Shown: positions 1 to 7,430, counted from the first letter of the stretch. The stretch is 25,205 bases of DNA from Streptomycetaceae bacterium (GCA_027486075.1 JAIXPU010000087.1:1-25205); one strand, 5' to 3'. Notes: generated by a model from the letters alone, not told the origin. Translations and numbers: made by a program.

Positions 1-1
1 C

Positions 2-94
2 CATCGCCGAGAGGCTAGTGGTTTGGTAACTGCTTACCTACAATGGCACCTTGAACGTGGCTTAAGAAGTTTGCCGATGGTGGAGAGGGCTTAA
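2..94 (+). CDS. recO: DNA repair protein RecO, C-terminal end (partial)
   Basis: Only the last 30 codons and the TAA stop are inside the window; the gene begins upstream. The visible end contains LQWHLERGLRSLP, which I recognise as the typical C-terminus of actinobacterial RecO. RecO loads RecA on SSB-coated single-stranded DNA together with RecR (family knowledge). The stop lies 11 nt before the uppS start, and recO-uppS adjacency is common in Actinobacteria, so the two are probably co-transcribed. The identification rests on a short tail plus gene order, so it is good but not certain. Confidence 0.8.
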   Translation, partial: HRREASGLVTAYLQWHLERGLRSLPMVERA

Positions 95-105
95 CAACAA
101 CGCTG

Positions 106-816
106 ATGGCTAAGAAGATTGAGATTCCCCAACACATCGCGATAGTGATGGATGGAAATGGGCGTTGGGCGAAAGAGCGCGGACTTCCTCGCACTGCCGG
201 ACATGAAGCAGGCGAGAAGGTGCTCTTCGATATCGTTGAAGCAGCTATTGATTTTGGCGTTAAAGAGATTAGCGCCTACGCCTTCTCAACTGAGAATTGG
301 AAGCGCAGCCCAGAAGAGGTCAAGTTTCTGATGGGTTATAGCCGCGAAATGTTACGTACCCGCCGTGATCGCCTTAATGAGATGGGCGTAAAAATCAATT
401 GGTTGGGTCGCCCGCAACGTCTCTGGAAATCTGTGATTGCAGAGCTAGAAGAGGCAGAAGAGTTAACTAAGAAGAATAAGAAGCTCACCCTGAATATGTG
501 CGTCAACTACGGCGGTCGAGCCGAGATTGTTGATGCCGCAACAGCACTTGCTCGTGATGTGAAACGTGGCAAGGTCAAAGCAGATTCGATTAACGAGAAG
601 ACTCTTGAAAAGTATCTGTATTCACCAAAGATGCGTGATGTCGATATGTTCCTGCGTTCATCCGGCGAGCAGCGCACCAGCAACTTCTTACCGTGGCAAT
701 CTTCCTATGCAGAGTTCGTCTTTATGGACGTACTGTGGCCAGATATGACGCCAAAGATGTTGTGGAAAGCTATTGAGATTTATTCAGCAAGAGAGCGCAG
801 ATTCGGAAGTGCGTAG
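106..816 (+). CDS. uppS: Isoprenyl transferase (undecaprenyl/polyprenyl diphosphate synthase)
   Basis: This cis-prenyltransferase makes the long polyprenyl diphosphate carrier lipid for peptidoglycan and other wall polymers, from IPP and an allylic primer, at the inner membrane face. The 236-aa protein has the family length. The first motif is MDGNGRWAK (residues 15-23, with catalytic Asp16 and Arg20), followed by YAFSTENW near 58-65, NYGGRAEI near 134-141, and the C-terminal RSSGEQRTSNFLPWQ with a following WPD. The ATG is chosen because the first motif sits at the usual distance from it; a GGAGAGGG stretch at 82-89 is a rather distant ribosome site. The gene follows recO closely. Its TAG stop lies inside the first copy of a 36-bp tandem repeat. 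Product chain length cannot be read from the sequence. Confidence 0.97.
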   Translation: MAKKIEIPQHIAIVMDGNGRWAKERGLPRTAGHEAGEKVLFDIVEAAIDFGVKEISAYAFSTENWKRSPEEVKFLMGYSREMLRTRRDRLNEMGVKINWLGRPQRLWKSVIAELEEAEELTKKNKKLTLNMCVNYGGRAEIVDAATALARDVKRGKVKADSINEKTLEKYLYSPKMRDVDMFLRSSGEQRTSNFLPWQSSYAEFVFMDVLWPDMTPKMLWKAIEIYSARERRFGSA

Positions 817-828
817 CTAATTCCGAAT
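801..828. terminator. Inverted repeat, possible bidirectional terminator of uppS and tspO
   Basis: ATTCGGAA at 801-808 pairs perfectly with TTCCGAAT at 821-828 around a 12-nt loop, over the uppS stop codon. The second repeat unit keeps a shorter stem (CGGAA 840-844 with TTCCG 857-861). The position between convergent genes suits a terminator on either strand, but there is no T-tract, so the role is inferred. Confidence 0.35.
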
Positions 829-911
829 TGAGGAGATTGCGGAAGTGCGTAGCTAATTCCGAATTGAATCGATTGCGGAAGTGCTTAGTTATTGCTTGCG
901 TAGCTGACGTT
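804..911. repeat. Three-unit 36-bp tandem repeat over the uppS/tspO junction
   Basis: Units start at 804, 840 and 876, with exact 36-bp periodicity. Units 1 and 2 differ only in a short patch near the end (832-834 against 868-870). Unit 3 starts identically (CGGAAGTGC) and then diverges, although GCGTAGCT recurs at 898-905. Unit 1 contains the uppS stop codon. Unit 3 contains the tspO stop and its last codons on the other strand. It looks like a recent local duplication of the convergent gene boundary. Confidence 0.85.
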
Positions 912-1352
912 AAGTGCTGCAGCAGTAAAGATCCAGATTTGGTAGGGGATGAGCGCAATTCCCACTTTGATGGATTGCGAAAATGTAATCACCAGAAGTG
1001 GAATCGTAAGGATGGCTGTCGTAAAGAGCGAGACAGTGGCACCTTTTAAATCATGGACTTCATAGAAAAGGTATGACCAGCGCAGCGCAAAGGCGACGCT
1101 GATTGCAAAGAGGAAAAGCGATGTTGCAACCAGGGCAGGGGAGGCTTTGCTGGCGATTACCCAGAGCGCGATTCCAATAACAATAAAGTTGTAGGGCCAG
1201 ATCAAACCAAAAACAAAGCCAGGAGGTTGCCATGAAGGTTGGTTCAGTGATTGGTACCAACCATCTTGCTTATTCCAGTAATTGGCACTGCCTGCATAAA
1301 TGAGAACGAGTGCGATACCGATAACGGCGCTGATCGTTCTCCAGGTTGTCAT
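885..1352 (-). CDS. tspO: TspO/MBR family tryptophan-rich membrane protein
   Basis: A 155-aa, very hydrophobic protein with about five predicted membrane helices. TspO/MBR hallmarks are visible: GWYQSLNQPSWQPP near residues 31-44, FGLIWPYNF just after, ALRWSYLFY in helix 3, and PYQIWIFTAAALN at the C-terminus. The family binds porphyrins and other hydrophobic ligands and is implicated in tetrapyrrole and stress regulation; the substrate here is unknown. It begins 18 nt after zur and is probably the last gene of a leftward ZIP transporter-zur-tspO unit, which may place it under zinc control. Its stop and last codons lie in the third copy of the 36-bp repeat, and it converges on uppS. Confidence 0.9.
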   Translation of the reverse strand: MTTWRTISAVIGIALVLIYAGSANYWNKQDGWYQSLNQPSWQPPGFVFGLIWPYNFIVIGIALWVIASKASPALVATSLFLFAISVAFALRWSYLFYEVHDLKGATVSLFTTAILTIPLLVITFSQSIKVGIALIPYQIWIFTAAALNVSYASNN

Positions 1353-1370
1353 GTGACTAGTGTGCCAGTC

Positions 1371-1736
1371 TCAGCACTTGCCACAGAGACCAAAGATCTC
1401 TGCGGTGTGGCCCACTTCGCGAAAGCCATGCTCTTCAGCCATTACTTTCGCCCATTTTTCAATGGCGCCACCTTCAATCTCGACGGTATCACCGCAACTT
1501 TTACATACTAAGTGATGATGATGTGCTTCTCCGCAGAGACGGTAGATAGCTTCTCCATCTTCTCGGCGCAGTACATCAACAATCTTGTCGTTCACCAGAC
1601 TCTGTAGAGCTCGATAGACGGTGGTAAGGCCAATGCTCTCGCCCTCACGTTGCATCAGGCGATACACCTCTTGCGCGCTAGCAAAACCACCAGCACGTTC
1701 TAGAGTGCTTAAGACACGAGGATTTGAGCGGGACAT
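1371..1736 (-). CDS. zur: Fur-family repressor, probably Zur (zinc uptake regulator)
   Basis: A 121-aa Fur-family protein. An N-terminal winged helix contains LTTVYRALQSLV (37-48), followed by a dimerisation half rich in metal ligands: HHHH at 72-75, CKSC at 78-81, and a closing CGKC at 118-121 that pairs with CKSC as the structural zinc site. The Zur rather than Fur assignment comes from context: it is translationally coupled (TAATG, one shared base) to a ZIP metal transporter, and a Zur-like palindrome precedes that unit. Zur-family repressors bind DNA when zinc is plentiful and shut off uptake. Since zur is in the controlled unit it is probably autoregulated. Specificity for another metal cannot be excluded from sequence alone. 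Confidence 0.9.
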   Translation of the reverse strand: MSRSNPRVLSTLERAGGFASAQEVYRLMQREGESIGLTTVYRALQSLVNDKIVDVLRREDGEAIYRLCGEAHHHHLVCKSCGDTVEIEGGAIEKWAKVMAEEHGFREVGHTAEIFGLCGKC

Positions 1737-2605
1737 TACTTAGCGTGGTCTTCTTTATCGTGGTGCTCATCTTCGTGCGCATGAGCGTCTTCATCGGCAT
1801 GAGCACCTTCGTCATGGTGCTCTTCGTGAATTTCCGTACCGGCGCCATGGTTATGCGCATCACCGCTGTGGAGATAGCTGACTAAGCCCCACATCACAAG
1901 AACTCCAAGTATCGTCGCCAAGATAGTAAAGCGAGATGAATGCTGTGAGTGTGCTTCAGGCAATATATGTGAAGTTGCTAGGTAGATAACGATTCCAGCA
2001 AATGCAGCTAGGTAAATAGCAACCAAGTTATCTCCAAGCGCAAGAGTTGTTCCAAGCGCTGCGCCACTGATGCGTGCAATCGCATCGACGCCAAGTAACC
2101 AGATTCCCTTCTTACCCCACTTACCGCTCTTTATAAGGAATGAGACAGTGTTAAGACCATCGCTAAAGGCATGGACAAGGAGCGCAATAAATACTGCGAT
2201 TCCTAAATCTGAACTGACCTTAAATGCAACACCGAGCGCCAGGCCATCAAGAAATACATGCCCACCCATCGCAAGTGCGCCGAGTGAACCCGCAACGCTT
2301 GATGCGTGTTTGTGATCATGTCCGTAATCTGACTCCGCTGGTTCGTGTGAACCAAAGAGTTGCTCATAGAAGTGCAAGAGTAAGAAGCCAGCAATCAAAG
2401 CCACAGATACAGCGGGCGCACCTAAAAGTTCGCTCGTTCCCAATTCGAAAACTTCAGGAAGGAGATCAAAGGCGACCAGACCAAGCAGAAGTCCTGCAGA
2501 AAGACCAAGTACTAAGTGCAATCGATCCTTAGCCTTAATGGCGAGAAATCCACCTGCTGTTGTCGCAAGTGCGGTGACGGCGGCGAGAATGAGCGCTGTA
2601 TTCAT
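1736..2605 (-). CDS. ZIP-family metal (zinc) transporter with His-rich tail
   Basis: A 289-aa polytopic membrane protein of the ZIP family, which moves divalent metal, usually zinc, into the cytoplasm. The metal-site segments are HVFLDGLALG (116-125), HAFSDGLN (145-152) and HILPEAHS (213-220). The region around 86-100 is a His/Asp-rich loop. The last 40 residues are strongly His/Asp/Glu-rich and probably gather metal, although such tails can also sense it. Translation ends in a TAATG overlap with zur. The gene starts 6 nt after a TACCTT -10 box, and the Zur-type palindrome sits just upstream, so repression by zinc-bound Zur is likely. Some ZIP proteins carry iron, manganese or other metals; zinc is inferred from Zur. 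Confidence 0.92.
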   Translation of the reverse strand: MNTALILAAVTALATTAGGFLAIKAKDRLHLVLGLSAGLLLGLVAFDLLPEVFELGTSELLGAPAVSVALIAGFLLLHFYEQLFGSHEPAESDYGHDHKHASSVAGSLGALAMGGHVFLDGLALGVAFKVSSDLGIAVFIALLVHAFSDGLNTVSFLIKSGKWGKKGIWLLGVDAIARISGAALGTTLALGDNLVAIYLAAFAGIVIYLATSHILPEAHSQHSSRFTILATILGVLVMWGLVSYLHSGDAHNHGAGTEIHEEHHDEGAHADEDAHAHEDEHHDKEDHAK

Positions 2606-2611
2606 AGGGTG

Positions 2612-2617
2612 AAGGTA
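2612..2617 (-). promoter_or_regulatory. -10 box for the ZIP transporter-zur-tspO unit
   Basis: Read leftward, TACCTT is followed by 6 nt and then the ATG at 2605, so the transcript would start at or next to the start codon (leaderless). The Zur palindrome lies immediately upstream, where it would block the polymerase. Confidence 0.6.
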
Positions 2618-2622
2618 GCAGA

Positions 2623-2641
2623 AATGAAAATGATTTTCATT
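2623..2641. promoter_or_regulatory. Zur-type operator, perfect 19-bp palindrome
   Basis: The arms AATGAAAAT and ATTTTCATT are exact reverse complements around a central G. The core TGAAAATGATTTTCA resembles known actinobacterial Zur boxes. It lies 18 bp before the ZIP start codon, upstream of that -10 box, and also overlaps the expected -35 position of the rightward gene at 2672. It could therefore control both directions. Confidence 0.8.
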
Positions 2642-2658
2642 CCCATACCCCCGCCCCC

Positions 2659-2664
2659 TACCCT
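2659..2664 (+). promoter_or_regulatory. -10 box for the monooxygenase-like gene
   Basis: TACCCT is followed by 7 nt and the ATG at 2672, as expected for a leaderless transcript. A 17-bp spacer would put the -35 at 2636-2641 (TTCATT), inside the Zur-type palindrome. Confidence 0.5.
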
Positions 2665-2671
2665 TGGGACC

Positions 2672-2941
2672 ATGCTCGCCATCGCCCGTTTTCAGGTTCC
2701 GTTACAGGGCGCAGTGGATTTTCGCGCTGAGCTTGAGGCGGTCAAGGCGGTGCTCTCGGAAGCGACCGGATTTAAGTCAGGCTCTGTGGGCCAGAATCTT
2801 GATGAGCCGACGTTGTGGGTGCTGACTACCGAATGGGAGAACGTCGGTTCATATCGCAGAGCTTTAAGTTCAACGCGGGCAAAGTTGGAAGCCATTCCAG
2901 TGCTTGCTCGCGCGATCGATGAGCCCGGAGCCTACGAGTAA
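2672..2941 (+). CDS. Antibiotic-biosynthesis-monooxygenase-like (ABM fold) small protein
   Basis: An 89-aa protein starting MLAIARFQVP, with an alternating strand/helix pattern and phrases such as LWVLTTEWENVGSYRRAL that are typical of ABM/dimeric alpha-beta barrel proteins. The frame is open further upstream, but that would run through the Zur operator and the ZIP start. The ATG at 2672 lies 7 nt after a TACCCT box and gives the usual family length. Family members are small dimers acting as cofactor-less monooxygenases or haem-related enzymes, and many have no known substrate. I infer only the fold, not a reaction. It is divergent from the zinc genes and followed by glyS. Confidence 0.75.
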   Translation: MLAIARFQVPLQGAVDFRAELEAVKAVLSEATGFKSGSVGQNLDEPTLWVLTTEWENVGSYRRALSSTRAKLEAIPVLARAIDEPGAYE

Positions 2942-2985
2942 ACTAAGCGCACGATTGCAACGTCCGTTGTTATTCGCCGACAGCC

Positions 2986-3026
2986 AGCCGGACTAGCTCA
3001 ATTCACCGGCTAAGTAAATTAGCCGG
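2986..3026 (+). promoter_or_regulatory. Paired inverted repeats and possible promoter before glyS
   Basis: CCGGCTAA (3006-3013) pairs perfectly with TTAGCCGG (3019-3026) around a 5-nt loop. Its CCGGCT part can alternatively pair with AGCCGG at 2986-2991. A -10-like TAAATT (3015-3020) lies inside the dyad, 19 nt before the glyS ATG. It may be an operator or a leader structure; there is no T-tract after it. No T-box consensus is visible in this short gap. Confidence 0.4.
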
Positions 3027-3039
3027 ATGGGAATTTGAA

Positions 3040-4419
3040 ATGGCCGTAGACCGTCTAGAAAATATCGTTTCGCTATCAAAGCGTCGTGGATTTGTATTCC
3101 CTTCCTCTGAAATTTATGGAGGCTTGCGCGCTTCCTGGGATTACGGTCCCCTCGGAGTCGAGCTGAAGAACAATGTAAAGCGCCAATGGTGGAAGTCCAT
3201 GGTCATGGGTCGCGAAGATATTGTCGGTATCGATTCATCTGTCATTTTGGCGCGCGAAGTCTGGGAAGCATCTGGGCACGTTGCAACATTTAGCGATCCG
3301 CTTACCGAATGTACTGCTTGTAATAAGCGTTATCGTGCAGATCATCTTGAAGAAGCTTACGAGGCAAAGCATGGCAAGAAGTTGGCATCCCTTGCCGATA
3401 TGAATTGCCCAGCGTGCGGCAATAAAGGCCAATTCACAACGCCAAAGCAATTCTCAGGTTTGCTCAAGACCTTCCTTGGACCAGTTGAAGATGAATCAGG
3501 GCTTGCCTATCTTCGCCCTGAAACTGCGCAAGGAATCTTTATCAACTTTGATCAGGTACTAACTACCTCACGCAAGAAGCCACCATTTGGTATCGGCCAG
3601 ATTGGTAAATCTTTCCGTAATGAAATTACCCCAGGAAACTTCATCTTCCGTACTCGCGAATTTGAGCAGATGGAGATGGAGTTCTTCGTAGTGCCTGGCA
3701 CTGATGAAGAGTGGCATCAGTACTGGATTGATACTCGTCTTGCTTGGTATATCGATTTGGGAATCAACCCAGATCGCCTTCGTATTTACGATCATCCAAA
3801 AGAGAAGCTCTCGCATTATTCAAAGCGCACTGCCGATATCGAATACAAATTTGAATTTGCTGGCACAGAATGGGGCGAGCTCGAAGGTATCGCTAACCGC
3901 ACTGACTTTGACCTGAAGGCTCACTCGGCTGCCTCAGGTAAAGATCTTTCATACTTTGATCAAGAGAAGAACGAGCGCTGGACTCCATTTGTTATCGAAC
4001 CTGCAGCAGGCGTTGATCGTTGCACCCTGACATTTATGATGGATGCATATACAGAAGATGAAGCGCCTAACGCTAAGGGCGAGATGGAAAAGCGTGCAGT
4101 GATGAAGCTTGATCACCGCTTGGCACCAGTTAAGGCCGCAGTTCTTCCACTTTCTCGTAACGCTGACCTTTCACCAAAGGCGCGTGATTTGGCAGCCCAG
4201 CTCCGTAAGAACTGGAATATTGATTTCGATGATTCAGGTGCTATCGGTCGTCGTTACCGTCGCCAAGATGAAATCGGAACTCCGTACTGCATCACCGTTG
4301 ACTTTGAATCCCTCGAAGATCAAGCAGTGACAATCCGTGATCGCGACACAATGGCGCAAGAGCGAATTGCACTTGATCAAGTAGAAGCATGGTTAGCGCC
4401 ACGTCTACTCGGCTGCTAG
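3040..4419 (+). CDS. glyS: Glycyl-tRNA synthetase, alpha-2 dimer type
   Basis: Charges tRNA-Gly with glycine; a class II enzyme. The 459-aa protein has the length of the homodimeric bacterial form. The N-terminus has FVFPSSEIYGGLRASWDYGP (19-38). A zinc-binding insertion carries C91, C94, C123 and C126. Catalytic-core segments follow in order: RPETAQGIF, FGIGQIGKSFRNEITPG, FRTREFEQMEMEFF, GTEWGELEGIANRTDFDL and VIEPAAGVDRCTLTFM. The last ~100 residues are the anticodon-binding domain. The ATG gives the canonical N-terminus, and a nearer upstream ATG is out of frame. Its last 31 bases overlap the dusB start, so glyS and dusB are surely co-transcribed. Confidence 0.98.
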   Translation: MAVDRLENIVSLSKRRGFVFPSSEIYGGLRASWDYGPLGVELKNNVKRQWWKSMVMGREDIVGIDSSVILAREVWEASGHVATFSDPLTECTACNKRYRADHLEEAYEAKHGKKLASLADMNCPACGNKGQFTTPKQFSGLLKTFLGPVEDESGLAYLRPETAQGIFINFDQVLTTSRKKPPFGIGQIGKSFRNEITPGNFIFRTREFEQMEMEFFVVPGTDEEWHQYWIDTRLAWYIDLGINPDRLRIYDHPKEKLSHYSKRTADIEYKFEFAGTEWGELEGIANRTDFDLKAHSAASGKDLSYFDQEKNERWTPFVIEPAAGVDRCTLTFMMDAYTEDEAPNAKGEMEKRAVMKLDHRLAPVKAAVLPLSRNADLSPKARDLAAQLRKNWNIDFDDSGAIGRRYRRQDEIGTPYCITVDFESLEDQAVTIRDRDTMAQERIALDQVEAWLAPRLLGC

Positions 4420-5555
4420 ATCCACTTTCACTCCCGCTCAAAGATGGAGCTCATTTAGTAGATCCGCCAGTTGTCCTTGCTCCGATGGCTGGAATCACCA
4501 ACTCTGCTTTTCGTAGGCTCTGTCGCGAACAAGGAGCGGGTCTCTTTGTCTCTGAGATGGTCACTGCGCGCGCACTATTGGAACGCATCCCTGAAACGTT
4601 GCGCATGATTGAACCAGGCGAAGGTGAGTGGCCGCGTTCTGTGCAGTTATATAGCGTCGATCCGCACCACATGGGAGAAGCGGTCAAGATGATTGGCCGT
4701 GAAAACTTGGCAGATCACATCGATATGAACTTCGGTTGCCCAGTTCCTAAAGTTACTCGCAAGGGTGGAGGTGCAGCACTTCCCTTCAAGCGCAACTTAT
4801 TCCGCGAAATTGTTAAGGCTGCAGTAGATAACGCAAAGCCCTATGGAATTCCTGTCACAGTAAAGATGCGCATCGGTATTGATACCGATCACCACACCTA
4901 TTTAGAAGCTGCTAAATCTGCAGCCGATTTAGGTGTTGCTTGGGTTGCACTGCATGCGCGTACTGCGCAGCAGATGTATGAAGGACAGGCAGATTGGTCT
5001 GCTATCAAGAACTTAGTTGAACATTTGAAACCAACGGGTGTTCCCGTGCTCGGCAATGGTGATATCTGGTCGGGCGCTGATGGTGTGCGCATGGTGAAGG
5101 AGACAGGTTGCGCCGGCGTTGTTGTAGGGCGGGGTTGCCTGGGTAGACCATGGTTATTTGCTGATTTAGTTGAATCTTTTAATGGGGGCGAAAAGAAAGT
5201 TCTGCCCACTTTGCACCAGGTCAGCGAAGTGATGTACCGCCACGGTGAGCTAATTGTTGATTACTTTGAATCTGAAGATCGCGGCTGCCGCGATTTACGT
5301 AAACATATGGCTTGGTATCTCAAAGGATTCCGCGTCCATTCCGAACTTCGTCGCCAATTTGGAATGGTGGGATCTCTTAACGAGCTGCGTTCTCTGTTAA
5401 ATCAACTAGATGATCAGCCGTACCCAGTAGAGGTTGCTGAAAAACCTCGCGGCAGAACAAGTAGCGGACGTCCACCAACGCTGCCTGATGGTTGGCTCGA
5501 TGACCCGGATGAAATGATTCATCTGGATGCTGAAGATATGTTCTCGGGCGGATAA
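4389..5555 (+). CDS. dusB: tRNA-dihydrouridine synthase, DusB type
   Basis: A flavin enzyme reducing specific uridines in the tRNA D-loop to dihydrouridine. The 388-aa TIM barrel begins with LAPMAGITNSAFRRLC (30-45). The catalytic cysteine is C117 in MNFGCPVPKVTRKGGGAAL. FMN-binding segments include VKMRIG, ALHARTAQQMYEG and the phosphate-binding VVVGRGCLGRPWLF. A C-terminal helical domain carries RKHMAWYLKGF. The start at 4389 overlaps glyS by 31 nt; no other in-frame ATG lies before the barrel, so it is accepted. The Gly/Pro/Asp-rich last ~40 residues follow the catalytic core. The TAA stop shares one base with the next ATG (TAATG). Confidence 0.96.
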   Translation: MVSATSTRLLDPLSLPLKDGAHLVDPPVVLAPMAGITNSAFRRLCREQGAGLFVSEMVTARALLERIPETLRMIEPGEGEWPRSVQLYSVDPHHMGEAVKMIGRENLADHIDMNFGCPVPKVTRKGGGAALPFKRNLFREIVKAAVDNAKPYGIPVTVKMRIGIDTDHHTYLEAAKSAADLGVAWVALHARTAQQMYEGQADWSAIKNLVEHLKPTGVPVLGNGDIWSGADGVRMVKETGCAGVVVGRGCLGRPWLFADLVESFNGGEKKVLPTLHQVSEVMYRHGELIVDYFESEDRGCRDLRKHMAWYLKGFRVHSELRRQFGMVGSLNELRSLLNQLDDQPYPVEVAEKPRGRTSSGRPPTLPDGWLDDPDEMIHLDAEDMFSGG

Positions 5556-6214
5556 TGTTTAAGTTCATTCGTCGCGTGATGTCGCTGATTTTAGCTATCG
5601 TCATTATCGTTCCAGGGTATGCACTTTTCATCACTTGGAAAAGTGCACATCACCCACCATTTCGAAACTCTGCTGATGTAATTGTTGTTCCCGGCGCCGC
5701 TCAACTCAATGGCGCACCAGGTGAAGTTCTCTTAGCGCGACTAGAAGAGGCGAAGCAGTTACGCGATAAAGGTTATGCGCCTCTCATCATTACTGTAGGC
5801 GCCGGAGCGCCAGGAGATCGCACAACTGAAGCGGCAGCTGGAAAGTACTGGTTATCTCGCCACGGTGTTCCCAAAGCAAAGATTATTTCGCTTCCAGTAG
5901 GACGTGACACTTTCACTCAGACCAAGGCATACATCGCTGAGATGAAAAAGCGCAATGTTTACAACGTCATCATCGCAACGGATGCGTATCACTGTGGCCG
6001 GTCGATGAGAATGGCCAATGACTTAGGCGCAGTCGCAACATGTTCACCTGCAAAGACTGGCCCCAATACTCTTGAGAAATCTCGCACTCGTTACTTCATT
6101 CGTGAATCCGGCGCTTACCTGGCCTACATCACCTTAGGTAGACGAGGAATTCATATCAGTGACCATCTGACTAATAGCGGGCTTGTAAGGTATGTGTATG
6201 ACCGAGTTAGTTAA
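5555..6214 (+). CDS. YdcF/SanA/ElyC-like (DUF218) membrane-anchored protein
   Basis: A 219-aa protein with one N-terminal membrane helix (about residues 5-28, after FKFIRR), then a DUF218 domain: ADVIVVPGAA near 41-50, then LEEAKQLRDKGYAPLIITVG, VGRDTFTQTKAYI and VIIATDAYHCGRSMRM. E. coli relatives SanA and ElyC influence envelope integrity and lipid-carrier metabolism, but no enzymatic activity is settled for the family. Start and stop overlap neighbours on both sides (TAATG with dusB; 17 nt into dgt), so it is co-translated within the housekeeping run. I would not assign a specific envelope role beyond the family. Confidence 0.85.
   Translation: MFKFIRRVMSLILAIVIIVPGYALFITWKSAHHPPFRNSADVIVVPGAAQLNGAPGEVLLARLEEAKQLRDKGYAPLIITVGAGAPGDRTTEAAAGKYWLSRHGVPKAKIISLPVGRDTFTQTKAYIAEMKKRNVYNVIIATDAYHCGRSMRMANDLGAVATCSPAKTGPNTLEKSRTRYFIRESGAYLAYITLGRRGIHISDHLTNSGLVRYVYDRVS
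6187..6190 (+). promoter_or_regulatory. Ribosome-binding site deciding the dgt start
   Basis: AAGG lies 7 nt before the ATG at 6198 but only 1 nt before the earlier in-frame ATG at 6192. The spacing favours the second ATG. Confidence 0.55.
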
Positions 6215-7430
6215 TGGATATAGCGCGCAAGATCAAGAGCGCTTTCTTGATGAACCGGCAAAACGTCCCGGGCGCACAGAGTTTGTACGAGATCGCGCGC
6301 GCGTTATTCACTCTGCAGCGCTTCGTCGCTTGGCAGCAAAGACTCAAGTCGCCGTTCCTTGGGAGAATGATTTTCAACGTACTCGTCTTTCGCACTCACT
6401 TGAATGTGCGCAGATTGGTCGCGAGCTAGGTGAATCACTTGGCGCAGATCCTGATCTTCTTGAAACTGCCTGCCTATCGCACGATATGGGCCACCCACCA
6501 TTTGGCCATAACGGCGAAGAGGCTCTAGCGATTGTTGCCGAACCTTGTGGTGGCTTTGAAGGTAATGCGCAATCTTTTCGATTACTTACTCGCATTGAAG
6601 CAAAGACAGTTGATACAGATGGCAAGAGCCTCGGCCTTAATTTAACTCGTGCATCTTTAGATGCAGCAACAAAATACCCATGGCCGCGCTCAGAAAATCC
6701 TCGCAAGTTTGGCGTCTATGACGATGACGTTGAGATTTTCAATTGGGTCCGCGAAGGTGCACCGGCTGGCCGTAAATGTATTGAGGCACAGATCATGGAT
6801 TGGTCTGATGATTGCGCCTACTCAGTTCACGATTTAGAGGATGCCATCTTCGCTGGCCAGGTAACGGTAAAGAGCTTTGATACAGATTTTGATGTGCTCT
6901 ATACCGAGATGGTCAAGAGTTACGGATCCGATGCCAGCAAAGATGAGGCAGCTTCAGCTTTAACGCGCTTGCAACAACTCTCGTGCTGGCCCAGCAACTT
7001 TGATCGCACCCACCGAGCACTTGCTCGCCTAAAGGATTCCACTTCTCAGCTCATTGGTCGTTTTGTTCTCGCCGCAGAACTTGAAACCCGCAAGGTTCAT
7101 GGCGATGGTCCGCTTACTCGCTACAACGCAAATCTTGAAATTCCGCGCGAACAGAAGATTGAAGTAGATTTCTTAAAAGCAGTAGCAGGCCACTACCTCA
7201 TCAACGCCGCTGCGTCACAAGAGCGTTATGCCAAGCAGCAGACTGTTATTCACGAATTAGTAGAGATGCTCTTTAGCGCAGCCCCAGCAGAGCTCGATCC
7301 CATCTTTGAATATGATTGGAAGCTCGCCACTTCCGACTCTGAGAAGTTGCGTGTAGTGATTGACCAAATTGCCAGCCTGACAGACCCTGGTGCATATGCG
7401 CTCCATGCGCACCTTTCGAAGCGTCGCTAA
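6198..7430 (+). CDS. dgt: Deoxyguanosinetriphosphate triphosphohydrolase-like HD protein
   Basis: A dNTP triphosphohydrolase that cleaves a dNTP to deoxynucleoside plus tripolyphosphate. The 410-aa protein has the HD-domain metal ligands: His in LSHSLECAQIG (H66) and the HD pair in LSHDMGHPPFGHNGEE (H95, D96), with a later Asp in MDWSDDCAYSVHDLEDA. RRLAAKTQV (43-51) is also characteristic. The ATG at 6198 is preferred over 6192 because of the AAGG spacing. It overlaps the preceding gene by 17 nt and ends 9 nt before dnaG. The dgt-dnaG pair is common in Actinobacteria and ties dNTP-pool control to replication. Substrate preference among dNTPs cannot be told. Confidence 0.93.
   Translation: MTELVNGYSAQDQERFLDEPAKRPGRTEFVRDRARVIHSAALRRLAAKTQVAVPWENDFQRTRLSHSLECAQIGRELGESLGADPDLLETACLSHDMGHPPFGHNGEEALAIVAEPCGGFEGNAQSFRLLTRIEAKTVDTDGKSLGLNLTRASLDAATKYPWPRSENPRKFGVYDDDVEIFNWVREGAPAGRKCIEAQIMDWSDDCAYSVHDLEDAIFAGQVTVKSFDTDFDVLYTEMVKSYGSDASKDEAASALTRLQQLSCWPSNFDRTHRALARLKDSTSQLIGRFVLAAELETRKVHGDGPLTRYNANLEIPREQKIEVDFLKAVAGHYLINAAASQERYAKQQTVIHELVEMLFSAAPAELDPIFEYDWKLATSDSEKLRVVIDQIASLTDPGAYALHAHLSKRR

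Noticed and set aside
828..1049. Rightward 73-aa open frame over the repeat and tspO
   Set aside because: It consists of the tandem repeat read through plus antisense of tspO, with low-complexity, unprotein-like content.
2516..2671. Upstream extension of the monooxygenase-like gene
   Set aside because: It would run antisense through the ZIP gene start and the Zur operator. The ATG at 2672 fits the family length and promoter spacing.
6192..6197. Earlier ATG start of dgt
   Set aside because: The AAGG site would be 1 nt from it. The ATG at 6198 has a normal 7-nt spacing.
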